Position numbers and translations under genes: made by a program. The notes under the pieces are model-generated. The model made no database searches. It was given only the letters and a program-made list of their open reading frames with translations, and was not told where the DNA came from. This document shows, piece after piece, positions 8,203 through 16,909 of a stretch of DNA of 64,000 bases (its first letter is position 1; each line of letters opens with the position of its first letter). The DNA comes from Prevotella heparinolytica (GTDB lineage: Bacteria > Bacteroidota > Bacteroidia > Bacteroidales > Bacteroidaceae). The stretch covers positions 1 to 64,000 of the forward strand of contig NZ_SLXB01000003.1 of assembly GCF_004342845.1 (NCBI RefSeq), in the 5' to 3' direction.

Positions 8203-8889
8203 ATGAAAATACAGCATAAAAAACGTTTTATACCTATTTTGCTACTTGCCGGACTGGCTGCCACATGCACGCTTGCCGGCTGCAAAAAGAAAGACATGTC
8301 GCTCAAGCCGAACCAGCCACGCAACATTCGGGGAGTCATCAGCTACAAACGTTCTTTCGGCGATTTGAACGAGAAGCACCTCAATGTGGCTCAAGCACTC
8401 GGCATATCGCCGATTTCTTCGCGCGAAGAAGCGGAAAGGATAAAAGGGAAACTGCAACTCATCACCACGAATGAGCTGTATGCTGTGGATTCACTGACGC
8501 ACTCCCTTCCTTATCTCATTCCGGAAGCGGCAAGCCTGCTGGACACTATCGGCAGCAACTTTCTCGACTCTCTGGTCTCCAAAGGGTTAAACCCGAATAA
8601 GGTAGTGGTAACATCCGTACTTCGCACGAAAGAGGACGTCAAACGCTTGCGCCGCCGCAACGGTAATGCCTCCGAAAACTCCGCCCATTTCTACGGCACC
8701 ACGTTCGATGTCAGTTGGAAGCGTTTCCAAAAAGTGGAGGATGAAGACGGACGTCCCTTGCAGGATGTCAGTCCGGATACTTTGAAGCTGGTACTGTCCG
8801 AGGTGTTGAGAGACTTAAAACAGGCGGAGAAGTGTTATGTCAAATATGAGTTGAAGCAAGGGTGTTTTCACATCACCGCCAGACAGTGA
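8203..8889 (+). CDS. DUF5715 lipoprotein with M15-like peptidase motifs
   Basis: A 228-residue lipoprotein: signal peptide with lipobox LAGC, lipidated at C27. From memory it matches the Bacteroidota family DUF5715. The C-terminal part has the spacing of M15 D-Ala-D-Ala peptidases: VTSVLRT (R141), then SAHFYGTTFDVSW (H162, D169) and GCFHIT (H223), corresponding to the SxHxxGxAxD and final H ligands of zinc carboxypeptidases such as VanY. A cell-wall peptidase role is therefore my inference; no third motif glutamate was confirmed. It is a single gene with its own promoter. Confidence 0.7.
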   Translation: MKIQHKKRFIPILLLAGLAATCTLAGCKKKDMSLKPNQPRNIRGVISYKRSFGDLNEKHLNVAQALGISPISSREEAERIKGKLQLITTNELYAVDSLTHSLPYLIPEAASLLDTIGSNFLDSLVSKGLNPNKVVVTSVLRTKEDVKRLRRRNGNASENSAHFYGTTFDVSWKRFQKVEDEDGRPLQDVSPDTLKLVLSEVLRDLKQAEKCYVKYELKQGCFHITARQ

Positions 8890-8952
8890 GCATAAGGAAA
8901 CAATCCGTTTATTTTACAAAAAGAGTTTTTTAGCACAAGGGGAGAAGAAGCG

Positions 8953-9044
8953 TTACTAAAAAGCTCTCCATTTTTACTAAAAATTGAGCCGATTTTTAGT
9001 AAAAATCCATCGGGAAATTAGTAAAAATCGGAGCCGTTTTTAGC
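8953..9044. repeat. 22-bp periodic TTTTTA(C/G)TAAAAA array, copy 1
   Basis: Five near-palindromic sites have their central ACT/AGT triplets at 8956, 8977, 8999, 9021 and 9043, a spacing of 21-22 bases. The spacers are GC-richer. No coding sequence crosses this stretch. Similar arrays occur near 44.3 and 58.85 kb. Confidence 0.75.
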
Positions 9045-9126
9045 AAGAACATAGCAGGCTGATTATCAACGGTTTAAAAGAAGCGTTTTATTGAAAGGAA
9101 TTCAGCAAGCTACAAGTTATAAATAT

Positions 9127-9376
9127 TTACAGGTTATTCCACACTTCCGGTAGACATGCAGTCACATCGCCAATCAGTCTATATCAACGAGAGAGACAAA
9201 ACTTGTATCGTCTGCATCCGGTGCTGCCATGTCTTCGGGCACGGAACCGGTATAATGGATTGATTATCCAACAGTACATGTAATATCAGCAATCCGAATC
9301 CCGCTTCGCTTTCCAACAGATTATAGTCTGTCTCCAACTTCTCTATTTCTTTGTTAAGCTCCATATCCTGCAGTTG
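9127..9376 (-). pseudogene. Decayed fragment of nnr (NAD(P)HX epimerase/dehydratase)
   Basis: Three pieces of the intact nnr at 23395-24900 can be recognised, in the same order and strand. The first, QDMELNKEIEKLETDYNLLESEA, corresponds to LDIGLDKEGMEKMETDYYLAESEA (quoted in parts). The second, GLLILHV followed by a diverged stretch to DTSF, corresponds to GLLTLHV...DTCF. The last, GDVTACLPEVWNNL with stop, corresponds to GDVVACLPEAWKSL with stop. The segments between are deleted and the frame is broken, so no functional enzyme is made. It marks the left edge of the polysaccharide locus. Confidence 0.8.
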
Positions 9377-9557
9377 ACTCAACTACAAAAGTTTTGTCCT
9401 TCTCAAATAAGACAGTCCTCTTTTGAACCAGAGTTCAATATAATTTTAGCACATTTTAAGTTGCCGTCATTTATGTAACTCACATCAACAAAATTACCGG
9501 TAGCCAAGTACGCCGATATAGCATATATTAGAAACTAACAGGCTAAAACTCCCCGAG

Positions 9558-9565
9558 TATCTTTG
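9558..9565 (+). promoter_or_regulatory. Possible -7 box upstream of the hybrid sensor gene
   Basis: TATCTTTG lies 237 bases before the start at 9803. The 9383-9802 gap is AT-rich and otherwise shows no gene or clear structure. A leader of this length would be unusual, so the assignment is tentative. Confidence 0.35.
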
Positions 9566-9802
9566 CCTCTCATAATATGTTGAGAAATCATCTACCATAT
9601 ATGGATAACTCAATAGATACCACAACCAGAGTCCTTTTAAACTCCAAATGCTTTTTGCTTTTTAAGACTCTAAATAACAGGTTAACAATATAAATTAGTA
9701 GATTTGTTTCTTATAAGAAACAGCATCTTAGCAGAAACCCAAAGAAATACAGGTGTGATAAGGAAGACTATCTTAATGTGTAATATTTTAGCTGAGCGCC
9801 CT

Positions 9803-12800
9803 ATGAAAAATATCAATAAAAATATCTTCGTGCCATTGTGTATTTTGCTGTCTTGTTCATTTTATGGAATGGCACAAAACATCAAATCTTTTGATTTTAA
9901 AGGAAATCTTTTCTATAATACAATTACTTCTATTGAACAAGACACATTAGGGTTTATGTGGTTAGGATTGGATAACGGTGTCTTTCTTTTTGATGGTTAT
10001 TCTCTTCAGCCATTAACCCATTCAATGATAAGCGATCATTATGTTAATTTCTTAAGCCACAGAAAGACGACATTGTATATAGGAACTAATGAAGGACTTT
10101 ATGCCTACGACTATATAAATAACCAATGTGAACTTTGTTCGCCGTTATTGGAGTCCCAGAATATCATAGCTTATCAGTATAACGGCGATTATCAAATCGT
10201 TGCTACAGACAGAGAAATTTTCCTCTTTAATTATAACTGGAAATTCATCCGCAAAATAACCATATATAAAGAATCACTGAATAATCATATTACTTCTATG
10301 GTGATTTATGGAAATCAAAAAATCTTATTAGGCACAGAATCCGGACTGGTAATCATTCATATTGGTAATGACGGCAAAACGAAAATCGACACTTTATATA
10401 GTGGAGATAAAATTGTTCAATTATTTATTGATAGCCGTAAGAAACTATGGATATGCCGTGGTGAAGAAATATTATATAGCAACATAGATGCTTTGGATTC
10501 TGTGGGAGTATCAGGATTTAATCATATCGCCTATAATCACGAAGTTATCTCCTTCTTTGAATACGCGAACCAAGTGTGGGTAGGAACCAGAGGATATGGT
10601 ATTTCCATATACGAATATGACCATAGCGGAAAGGTAACCTTAAAAAATAAATTATTAATAGATAAATCAGGAGATAACGAGCTGAAAAACACTATCAATA
10701 AAATCTATAAAGACAAGAAATCCAGAATCTGGATATGTACATTAGAGGGGGTATACTTATACAATGATGAATCCTCTAATTTTCATGTCATCAAGTATAG
10801 CAAAGACAGAAAGGATGTTCCCTCCAGCAATATTATTTCTTCCATATACTGTGATGCCAATTACTTATGGTTAGCCACATCCAATGGAATTAATAAAATT
10901 AAATGGAACAATAAGAATGACTACACTATTACGCAATATGTTGACCGAAGAAATACAAATGATATAATTGCAGGTAATAAAATCCAGTGCATCACCAAAA
11001 TAAAAGAGCAAAAATTTCTGATTAGCACGAAAAACGCCATCAAATTTTTTGATTCGGAAAGATGCCTTTTTTACGACGACCAATCACTGAATGCTGCTTT
11101 AGAACAATATGGAATGCGATATGTACGTTCCATATTCAAGGACTATTACAATAATATCTGGCTTGCATTCTCCGAAGGCGGAGTTGGCTGCATTAATGCT
11201 TCAACCGGCAAATTCACCAGATTAGGCTATCCTGAGAAGGTGAAAGGCAAGCACAGAGCCATTTGCAGGGATAGTAATGGAGACATTTGGCTTTCATCCG
11301 ACAATGACGGATTATATCGTCTGCAAGTAGATGATGATTTGAAAGTTGTAAGTACAAAGTTATATCATAGAAATATGTTTGGTGGTTCATGGATAACGGC
11401 TATATACATAGACCATCAAAAAAGAATATGGGCCGGAACAGCAAACGGATTATATAGATACAACATTGAGCAAGATAAGTTTACAAGATTAGAATTCCCA
11501 TATTCAAGAAAAAGTTCCTATATTGGATCCATTATACAGGATAACATGGAAAACATATGGGCGGTTAGTTTACATGGTATTTATAAGATCAATATAGAAG
11601 ATTTGATTGTTTATTATGAATTGAATGTAAATCAAAATATCATAAAGACTTGGTATATTTTAGGAACATGCGTCAACCGCAATGGAGTAATATTTATAGG
11701 AGGAGTAAATGGACTCAACTTTTTTAATCCTACTCAATTGACACCAGACACCTATCCGCATAATGTCTATATATCCAGTATAAAGATTCTGAATAAAGAT
11801 AACTTTTCCGATGAAAAGCAAAACCCCTTACACGAGATTAATAATTCCGGTAAGTTGGCATTATCGTATAAAGACACTCAATTTTCCATGTCTTTCAGTT
11901 CTCTCTATTATAAAGATCCGACAAAGATAGAGTATGCCTATATGTTAGAGGGCTTCGATAAAGATTGGATTATTACAGATGCATCAAGAAATAGTGCTTC
12001 TTATTCTAATTTAACTCCCGGCACATACATTTTTAAAGTAAAATCAACTAATGCTTCAGGAATTTGGATGGACAATATACGGACTGTTGAAATCGTTGTG
12101 GGAAAGGCTCCATGGAGAACCTGGTGGGCCTACTCCATATATGTTACCGTAGTTGTAGGCATCTTACTATTAGTTGTCCGAAACTTTAATTTAGGTTCAA
12201 GATTGAAGCATAAGGATGCTTTATCTAAGTGGAAATTGGATTATTACACCCGTTTGTCATATGGCTTTAAAGTACCATTAACCCTGATTTATGCACCTTT
12301 ACAATATTTACTGAAAAACTATGACCAGTTGACAATTTCAGATATTAAGCACATGCTACATATAATGTCAGGCAATGTATTCAAATTATCGGAACAAGTA
12401 TCGAAGTTGATGGAGTTCAAAAAAGTATCTTTGGGAGAATATGACGTACAGCTATCAGAAGTGGATGCTATTCCTGTTATCCAAGGAATTTATGATTTAT
12501 TTATAGATGAATTTGCCACTAAACATATAACTCACTCAATAGAAGGGAACGTGACTTCTATTACAACTATCATAGACATAACCAAGATAGAAGTAGCTCT
12601 CTATAATATCATGGAAGATGCTATCTCTTATATAACAGATGACGGTAGAATTGAAGTGAAATATATGCTTGACTCACATGATTACAAACTGAACGTAAGT
12701 ATCATTGCATCGCGAAATGGAGAAGGCGAATCTAATATAAAAGAGTTAAACACTCGTTTTCTAATTGCATATGATTATCTGAAAGTGCATCATAGTGAAT

Positions 12801-13744
12801 TATCCATACGCAATATTGAAGGCAGCCAGATGAGAGAATATACTTTCGGCTTACTATTAGGAGGCTCACATTATAGTGCAAGAGAAATGAAAACATTGGA
12901 TAGAGCGCAATCTGTATCGCTGCTATTACCTGTAACTATTCAAAAAGACAGGACTGTAGATGAATTGAGTCTTGATTCGGATAAAAATCTGCCAATGATT
13001 TACCTGTACGAGGGAGACAAAGATATAGACCTTTTCATAAAGTCTGTTTTCCAAGATAAATTTAACGTATCGCTAAAGACAGCTTCCACCGACATAAAGC
13101 ACATGCTCGACAGAGTCCCCTCTTTAGTTATTTTTGATGTTGTGAAAGAGGACGACTATAAATTTGAGTTATGCCGCAAAATGAAAGAATACCAGATACT
13201 ATCAGCAATACCCGTCATTTTCATTTCATCGATCCTTTCTGAAATAACAGAACAGAAAGCATATGAAGCGGGGGCTGATATGTTTATTGTAAAACCCTTC
13301 AATGTAGCCAGTCTGGATGTAAGAATAAAACAGTTACTTGATGTACGTACGGCAATCAAAGAGAACATTCGAAAAGAGTTGATTATAGACCCTAAAGAAG
13401 TACTTATTACATCAGATGATGACAAATTCGTTGCCAATATCATCAACGTTATAGAAGACAACATGGCAGATGTTGAGTTTAACATTGATAAATTGGCCGG
13501 TTTGCTAAATATAAGTCGTTCTACCTTATATAGAAGAGCTATAGAAATTACAAATTTGTCGCCAAGTGATTTGATCAGGAAAAGACGCATGCGACGAGCG
13601 GCAGAGTTGTTGAAACAGACTTCTTATCCCGTCTCAGAAATATGTTACATGGTTGGATATTCAGATCAACGCTATTTCGGACAGAGCTTTAAGAAAGAGT
13701 TTGGTTTAACTCCGAAACAATATTCTCTGCAAAAAAAGATATAG
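9803..13744 (+). CDS. Hybrid two-component system regulator with degenerate kinase
   Basis: A 1313-residue regulator from the start MKNINKNIFVPL, chosen because a signal peptide follows directly; an in-frame ATG at 9704 would add 33 residues. Order: periplasmic two-bladed propeller (Reg_prop repeats such as TLGFMWLGLDNGV), Y_Y_Y domain near 690-765, membrane segment about 774-793, HisKA/ATPase region, receiver, AraC-type DNA-binding domain (about 1215-1310). The kinase is damaged: the phospho-acceptor histidine is Y820 (LSYGFKVPLTL instead of the usual SHEFRTPLTL) and the G1/G2 ATP motifs are absent. The receiver keeps D1112 and K1164. It faces the locus operon and probably senses its oligosaccharide. 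Confidence 0.9.
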   Translation: MKNINKNIFVPLCILLSCSFYGMAQNIKSFDFKGNLFYNTITSIEQDTLGFMWLGLDNGVFLFDGYSLQPLTHSMISDHYVNFLSHRKTTLYIGTNEGLYAYDYINNQCELCSPLLESQNIIAYQYNGDYQIVATDREIFLFNYNWKFIRKITIYKESLNNHITSMVIYGNQKILLGTESGLVIIHIGNDGKTKIDTLYSGDKIVQLFIDSRKKLWICRGEEILYSNIDALDSVGVSGFNHIAYNHEVISFFEYANQVWVGTRGYGISIYEYDHSGKVTLKNKLLIDKSGDNELKNTINKIYKDKKSRIWICTLEGVYLYNDESSNFHVIKYSKDRKDVPSSNIISSIYCDANYLWLATSNGINKIKWNNKNDYTITQYVDRRNTNDIIAGNKIQCITKIKEQKFLISTKNAIKFFDSERCLFYDDQSLNAALEQYGMRYVRSIFKDYYNNIWLAFSEGGVGCINASTGKFTRLGYPEKVKGKHRAICRDSNGDIWLSSDNDGLYRLQVDDDLKVVSTKLYHRNMFGGSWITAIYIDHQKRIWAGTANGLYRYNIEQDKFTRLEFPYSRKSSYIGSIIQDNMENIWAVSLHGIYKINIEDLIVYYELNVNQNIIKTWYILGTCVNRNGVIFIGGVNGLNFFNPTQLTPDTYPHNVYISSIKILNKDNFSDEKQNPLHEINNSGKLALSYKDTQFSMSFSSLYYKDPTKIEYAYMLEGFDKDWIITDASRNSASYSNLTPGTYIFKVKSTNASGIWMDNIRTVEIVVGKAPWRTWWAYSIYVTVVVGILLLVVRNFNLGSRLKHKDALSKWKLDYYTRLSYGFKVPLTLIYAPLQYLLKNYDQLTISDIKHMLHIMSGNVFKLSEQVSKLMEFKKVSLGEYDVQLSEVDAIPVIQGIYDLFIDEFATKHITHSIEGNVTSITTIIDITKIEVALYNIMEDAISYITDDGRIEVKYMLDSHDYKLNVSIIASRNGEGESNIKELNTRFLIAYDYLKVHHSELSIRNIEGSQMREYTFGLLLGGSHYSAREMKTLDRAQSVSLLLPVTIQKDRTVDELSLDSDKNLPMIYLYEGDKDIDLFIKSVFQDKFNVSLKTASTDIKHMLDRVPSLVIFDVVKEDDYKFELCRKMKEYQILSAIPVIFISSILSEITEQKAYEAGADMFIVKPFNVASLDVRIKQLLDVRTAIKENIRKELIIDPKEVLITSDDDKFVANIINVIEDNMADVEFNIDKLAGLLNISRSTLYRRAIEITNLSPSDLIRKRRMRRAAELLKQTSYPVSEICYMVGYSDQRYFGQSFKKEFGLTPKQYSLQKKI

Positions 13745-13834
13745 GAATAGAATTGCTTTTGGGCAAAGTTTACAGATACACTAATTGCCTCAGCAAGGTA
13801 AGCATATGGATATTCATTATGAAACATCTAGGGA

Positions 13835-15622
13835 TTAATGTTTTCTAAAAAAATCATTTATTATATACCAGGCTTTTTTACGATATCCTTGATCTGAGAT
13901 TAACCCTTTCCGGTTCCAACCATTTTGATTGAGTGGATGAAAACGATAAGGAGAACGAAAATCAAATAAAATCCAAGGGGCTATACCTGCCAAGTTAGGA
14001 ATAGAAACAAACATTTCTAAATTATCCTTATAAAGCTGTTCCTGATATTCTTCACTCCATGAACTCGCTACCGTAGCATCTCCATGCCGGCCATATAATG
14101 CCTCTCCACCAAATTCGGAAATAAAAAGCGGTTTATCGGGACAGATATTCCAGCTAATTTCAGACGGTTTTAGTGGCCAAGGATGATACCATCCCATGTA
14201 TTTATTGATAGATATAACATCCAAATATTCCGTAAGTGTATCCTCCAACTCAAATGTGCTGGTATCATTATTCCACTTCACCTTATCAAAAGCAGCAGTA
14301 AGAAGCCTGGTGGTATCCATCTTTTGACAATTATTTATAATTTCTCTCAGAAAACTGTCGCGCGGTTTGGATGGGCTTGTTTCATTAGCAATCCCCCAAA
14401 AAGTTAAAGCACATCTGTTCCTATCTCTCATTACCATTTCAGAATGCATGGCCAATGCCTTCCGCAAAGTTGCTTTACTATTGAAATCTATATTTTGCCA
14501 AAGTGGTATTTCTTCCCAAAGCATGAAACCCATTTTTTCGGCCAGTCTTACGATATACTCATTTTGAGGATAATGTGCCAGCCGTATCAGATTAGCTCCC
14601 AATGTCTTCGCTTCGGACAGCAGAGCTACCGCATCTTGTTGAGAGAAAGCCCTGCCTTGCCTTTGGGCTATTTCTTCATGAAAGTTGATACCTTTCATAA
14701 AGACAGGATTACCGTTCAGGTAAATATGTTTCCCTTTGACATAAAGATTCCTAAATCCAATCTCCTCCTCAATAGTATCGTTACGGGTAGCCAACTGGAC
14801 CAAATACAAATGAGGTGTTTGCGGTGACCAGCGCTGCAACCGTTTAACTTTCATGGAGGTTTGAGCCATACCTGTACTATCTGTACTCAACTGCCAGAAT
14901 ACATTCAAAGCGGGAATAGCAATTCGGATATTTTCATTTACACGCTTTTCAGAAAGCTGTACTTTGACATGAATCAAATCCGGTTTATATTTGTCTAATT
15001 GTATAAAATAATGGTCAATATAAACTTGAGGAGTTTTCACAATCATAACATCTCGAGTAATGCCACCATAGTTCCACCAGTCATAGAGCAAAGCCGGTAT
15101 TGCATCTTTATTTCTACTGTTATCAACCTCCAATACAAGAAAATTATTCCCAGAAACAATATGGTCTGTTATATTTATCTGAAAAGGAGTGAATCCTCCT
15201 TCATGTGCACCTATTTTTGTGCCATTCAGATATACAGTACTTCGGTAATTTACTGCTCCGAAATATAGAAATATATTTTCGTCAGAACTCCTTTGTACGC
15301 TGAAATACTTTGCATACCACACAGTTCCTTCATAGTATTTTAATTCCGGACATTGAGAATTCCAGTCACCCGGCACATTAAGGCGCAGTCCTCCCTCAAA
15401 AGCATATTCTTTGAAATCGAATTTGCCTTTTAGAGGCTTATCTTTATAGATAGAATCTTTATGCCCATGCAGATAAGGGTCTATGATTACATCCCATTTC
15501 CCGTTCAATAGGGAATATTTCCGGCCATATACGTTTGTCATAGCAAATTGGGCACGTACAATCTGTGCCTGATTACAGCAAAACCATAATAGCAAAAATA
15601 AACAAGCCAATCTCTTTTTCAT
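13835..15622 (-). CDS. GH2 family beta-glucuronidase
   Basis: A 595-residue secreted enzyme with a signal peptide, a sugar-binding jelly-roll domain (to about residue 200), an Ig-like domain and a TIM barrel. The acid/base E414 is in WGIANETSP and the nucleophile E503 in LFISEFGGEALYG. N570-R571-K572 forms the NxK motif that binds the glucuronate carboxylate in beta-glucuronidases, which favours that activity over beta-galactosidase. It is the last gene of the locus operon, 81 bases after GH88, and would remove saturated terminal glucuronic acid from lyase products. Confidence 0.85.
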   Translation of the reverse strand: MKKRLACLFLLLWFCCNQAQIVRAQFAMTNVYGRKYSLLNGKWDVIIDPYLHGHKDSIYKDKPLKGKFDFKEYAFEGGLRLNVPGDWNSQCPELKYYEGTVWYAKYFSVQRSSDENIFLYFGAVNYRSTVYLNGTKIGAHEGGFTPFQINITDHIVSGNNFLVLEVDNSRNKDAIPALLYDWWNYGGITRDVMIVKTPQVYIDHYFIQLDKYKPDLIHVKVQLSEKRVNENIRIAIPALNVFWQLSTDSTGMAQTSMKVKRLQRWSPQTPHLYLVQLATRNDTIEEEIGFRNLYVKGKHIYLNGNPVFMKGINFHEEIAQRQGRAFSQQDAVALLSEAKTLGANLIRLAHYPQNEYIVRLAEKMGFMLWEEIPLWQNIDFNSKATLRKALAMHSEMVMRDRNRCALTFWGIANETSPSKPRDSFLREIINNCQKMDTTRLLTAAFDKVKWNNDTSTFELEDTLTEYLDVISINKYMGWYHPWPLKPSEISWNICPDKPLFISEFGGEALYGRHGDATVASSWSEEYQEQLYKDNLEMFVSIPNLAGIAPWILFDFRSPYRFHPLNQNGWNRKGLISDQGYRKKAWYIINDFFRKH

Positions 15623-15703
15623 GGTAGTTGTTAAGTGTTGTTTATGAATAATTAGATTGCCCCAACCGTTCTACCCATATTCTTATACAATTGACCGAAA
15701 TAC

Positions 15704-16897
15704 TTATTGCAACAGTTTCTTATATCTGAGCAATGCTTCTACATAATAATAATCAGCATATGTAAGTGGGACATCAACTTCACTGTTTCGAGGTCTATTT
15801 CCCACTGAATGTTTAAGAATAAATCCACCATTCGTCCGAGGAGCCGCCAGATACTCATCTGACGAGAGCGTTCTTAGCTGTTGACCAGCTACAGATTGAA
15901 ACTCCTTAGAAAGTTTATCGTCATTGACACATTGACTCAACTCTAACAGAGCAGATGCTATGATAGCTCCGGCAGAAGCATCCCTCGGTTCGTCCGGAAT
16001 ATTGGGCGCATCAAAATCCCAATAAGGAATCTTATCTTCCGGAAGATTTGGGTGATGCAGGATAAACTTTGCAATGTTAGTGGCTTGCAGGAGATATTTT
16101 CCGTTCCGGGTTTCTCTATACATCATCGTATAGCCATATAATCCCCATGCTTGTCCACGTGCCCATGCTGAAGCACTTGAATATCCCTGATGGGTATCCA
16201 TTTTGAGTGCTTTATTGGCTATGGTATCATAATCTACTACATGACATGAACTATAATCCGGACGAAAATGATTTATCATAGTTACTGTAGCATGGCTATT
16301 TGCAATTTTATCAAACAATGAGTCCTGTGATAGTTTATACGCATTTTCCAATAGTTCCAAATTCATTAAATTGTCAATAATTACAGGATACATCCATTTA
16401 GGCTTATTATCCCACGAACGAATAACTCCTAAATTTTCGTTATAGCGTGTAGCCAATGACCGAGCACTTTGTAACAAGACTTTCTTATAATTTTCATCCC
16501 CGGTTATTCTGTAACCGTTTCCAAAACTACAGTTCATCATAAAACCTAAATCATGCGTATCTAAAGCATATTGTTCCTTTTCAATACGCATCGTATAGTT
16601 TTCTGCATACTTCTTCAGCGTTTCATTCCCGGTAGCTTCATAAAGCATCCATAAAGTTCCAGGAAAGAAACCGCTACACCACCAATGCGTATCTGATGTC
16701 ACAAGAGTTCCATCTTTCTCTGTGGTCTTTGGAAGCCTTTCGGGCTGTTCCATTAGACTTGCAGCCATGAATTCAGACTGTTCAATACTACGTTTTAATC
16801 CTTTTTCTATTATAGTACTCATCACATCATTATTATTACTACATGATGGCAAGAGGAGTACCATTACTAATTTTACCAAAAGCAATGTCTTTTTCAT
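15704..16897 (-). CDS. GH88 unsaturated glucuronyl hydrolase (lipoprotein)
   Basis: A 397-residue lipoprotein (lipobox LLPSC, C19). GH88 enzymes hydrate and release the 4,5-unsaturated uronic acid that polysaccharide lyases leave at the non-reducing end. The two catalytic aspartates can be placed: D116 in DTHDLGFMM and D175 in YPVIIDNLMNL. The (alpha/alpha)6 barrel motifs WWCSGFFPGTLW and SSASAWARGQAWGLYGY are typical. It starts 12 bases after the lyase gene stop, consistent with the two acting in sequence. Confidence 0.92.
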   Translation of the reverse strand: MKKTLLLVKLVMVLLLPSCSNNNDVMSTIIEKGLKRSIEQSEFMAASLMEQPERLPKTTEKDGTLVTSDTHWWCSGFFPGTLWMLYEATGNETLKKYAENYTMRIEKEQYALDTHDLGFMMNCSFGNGYRITGDENYKKVLLQSARSLATRYNENLGVIRSWDNKPKWMYPVIIDNLMNLELLENAYKLSQDSLFDKIANSHATVTMINHFRPDYSSCHVVDYDTIANKALKMDTHQGYSSASAWARGQAWGLYGYTMMYRETRNGKYLLQATNIAKFILHHPNLPEDKIPYWDFDAPNIPDEPRDASAGAIIASALLELSQCVNDDKLSKEFQSVAGQQLRTLSSDEYLAAPRTNGGFILKHSVGNRPRNSEVDVPLTYADYYYVEALLRYKKLLQ

Positions 16898-16909
16898 ACT
16901 GTTTTATTT

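Noticed and set aside
8953..9044. CRISPR array made of the TTTTTAGTAAAAA sites
   Set aside because: Sites are near-palindromic 13-mers with 9-base spacers, far too short, and no cas genes are in the window.
9179..9382. 67-residue minus-strand open frame as a gene of its own
   Set aside because: Its sequence aligns with pieces of nnr and the frame is broken; described as an nnr relic.
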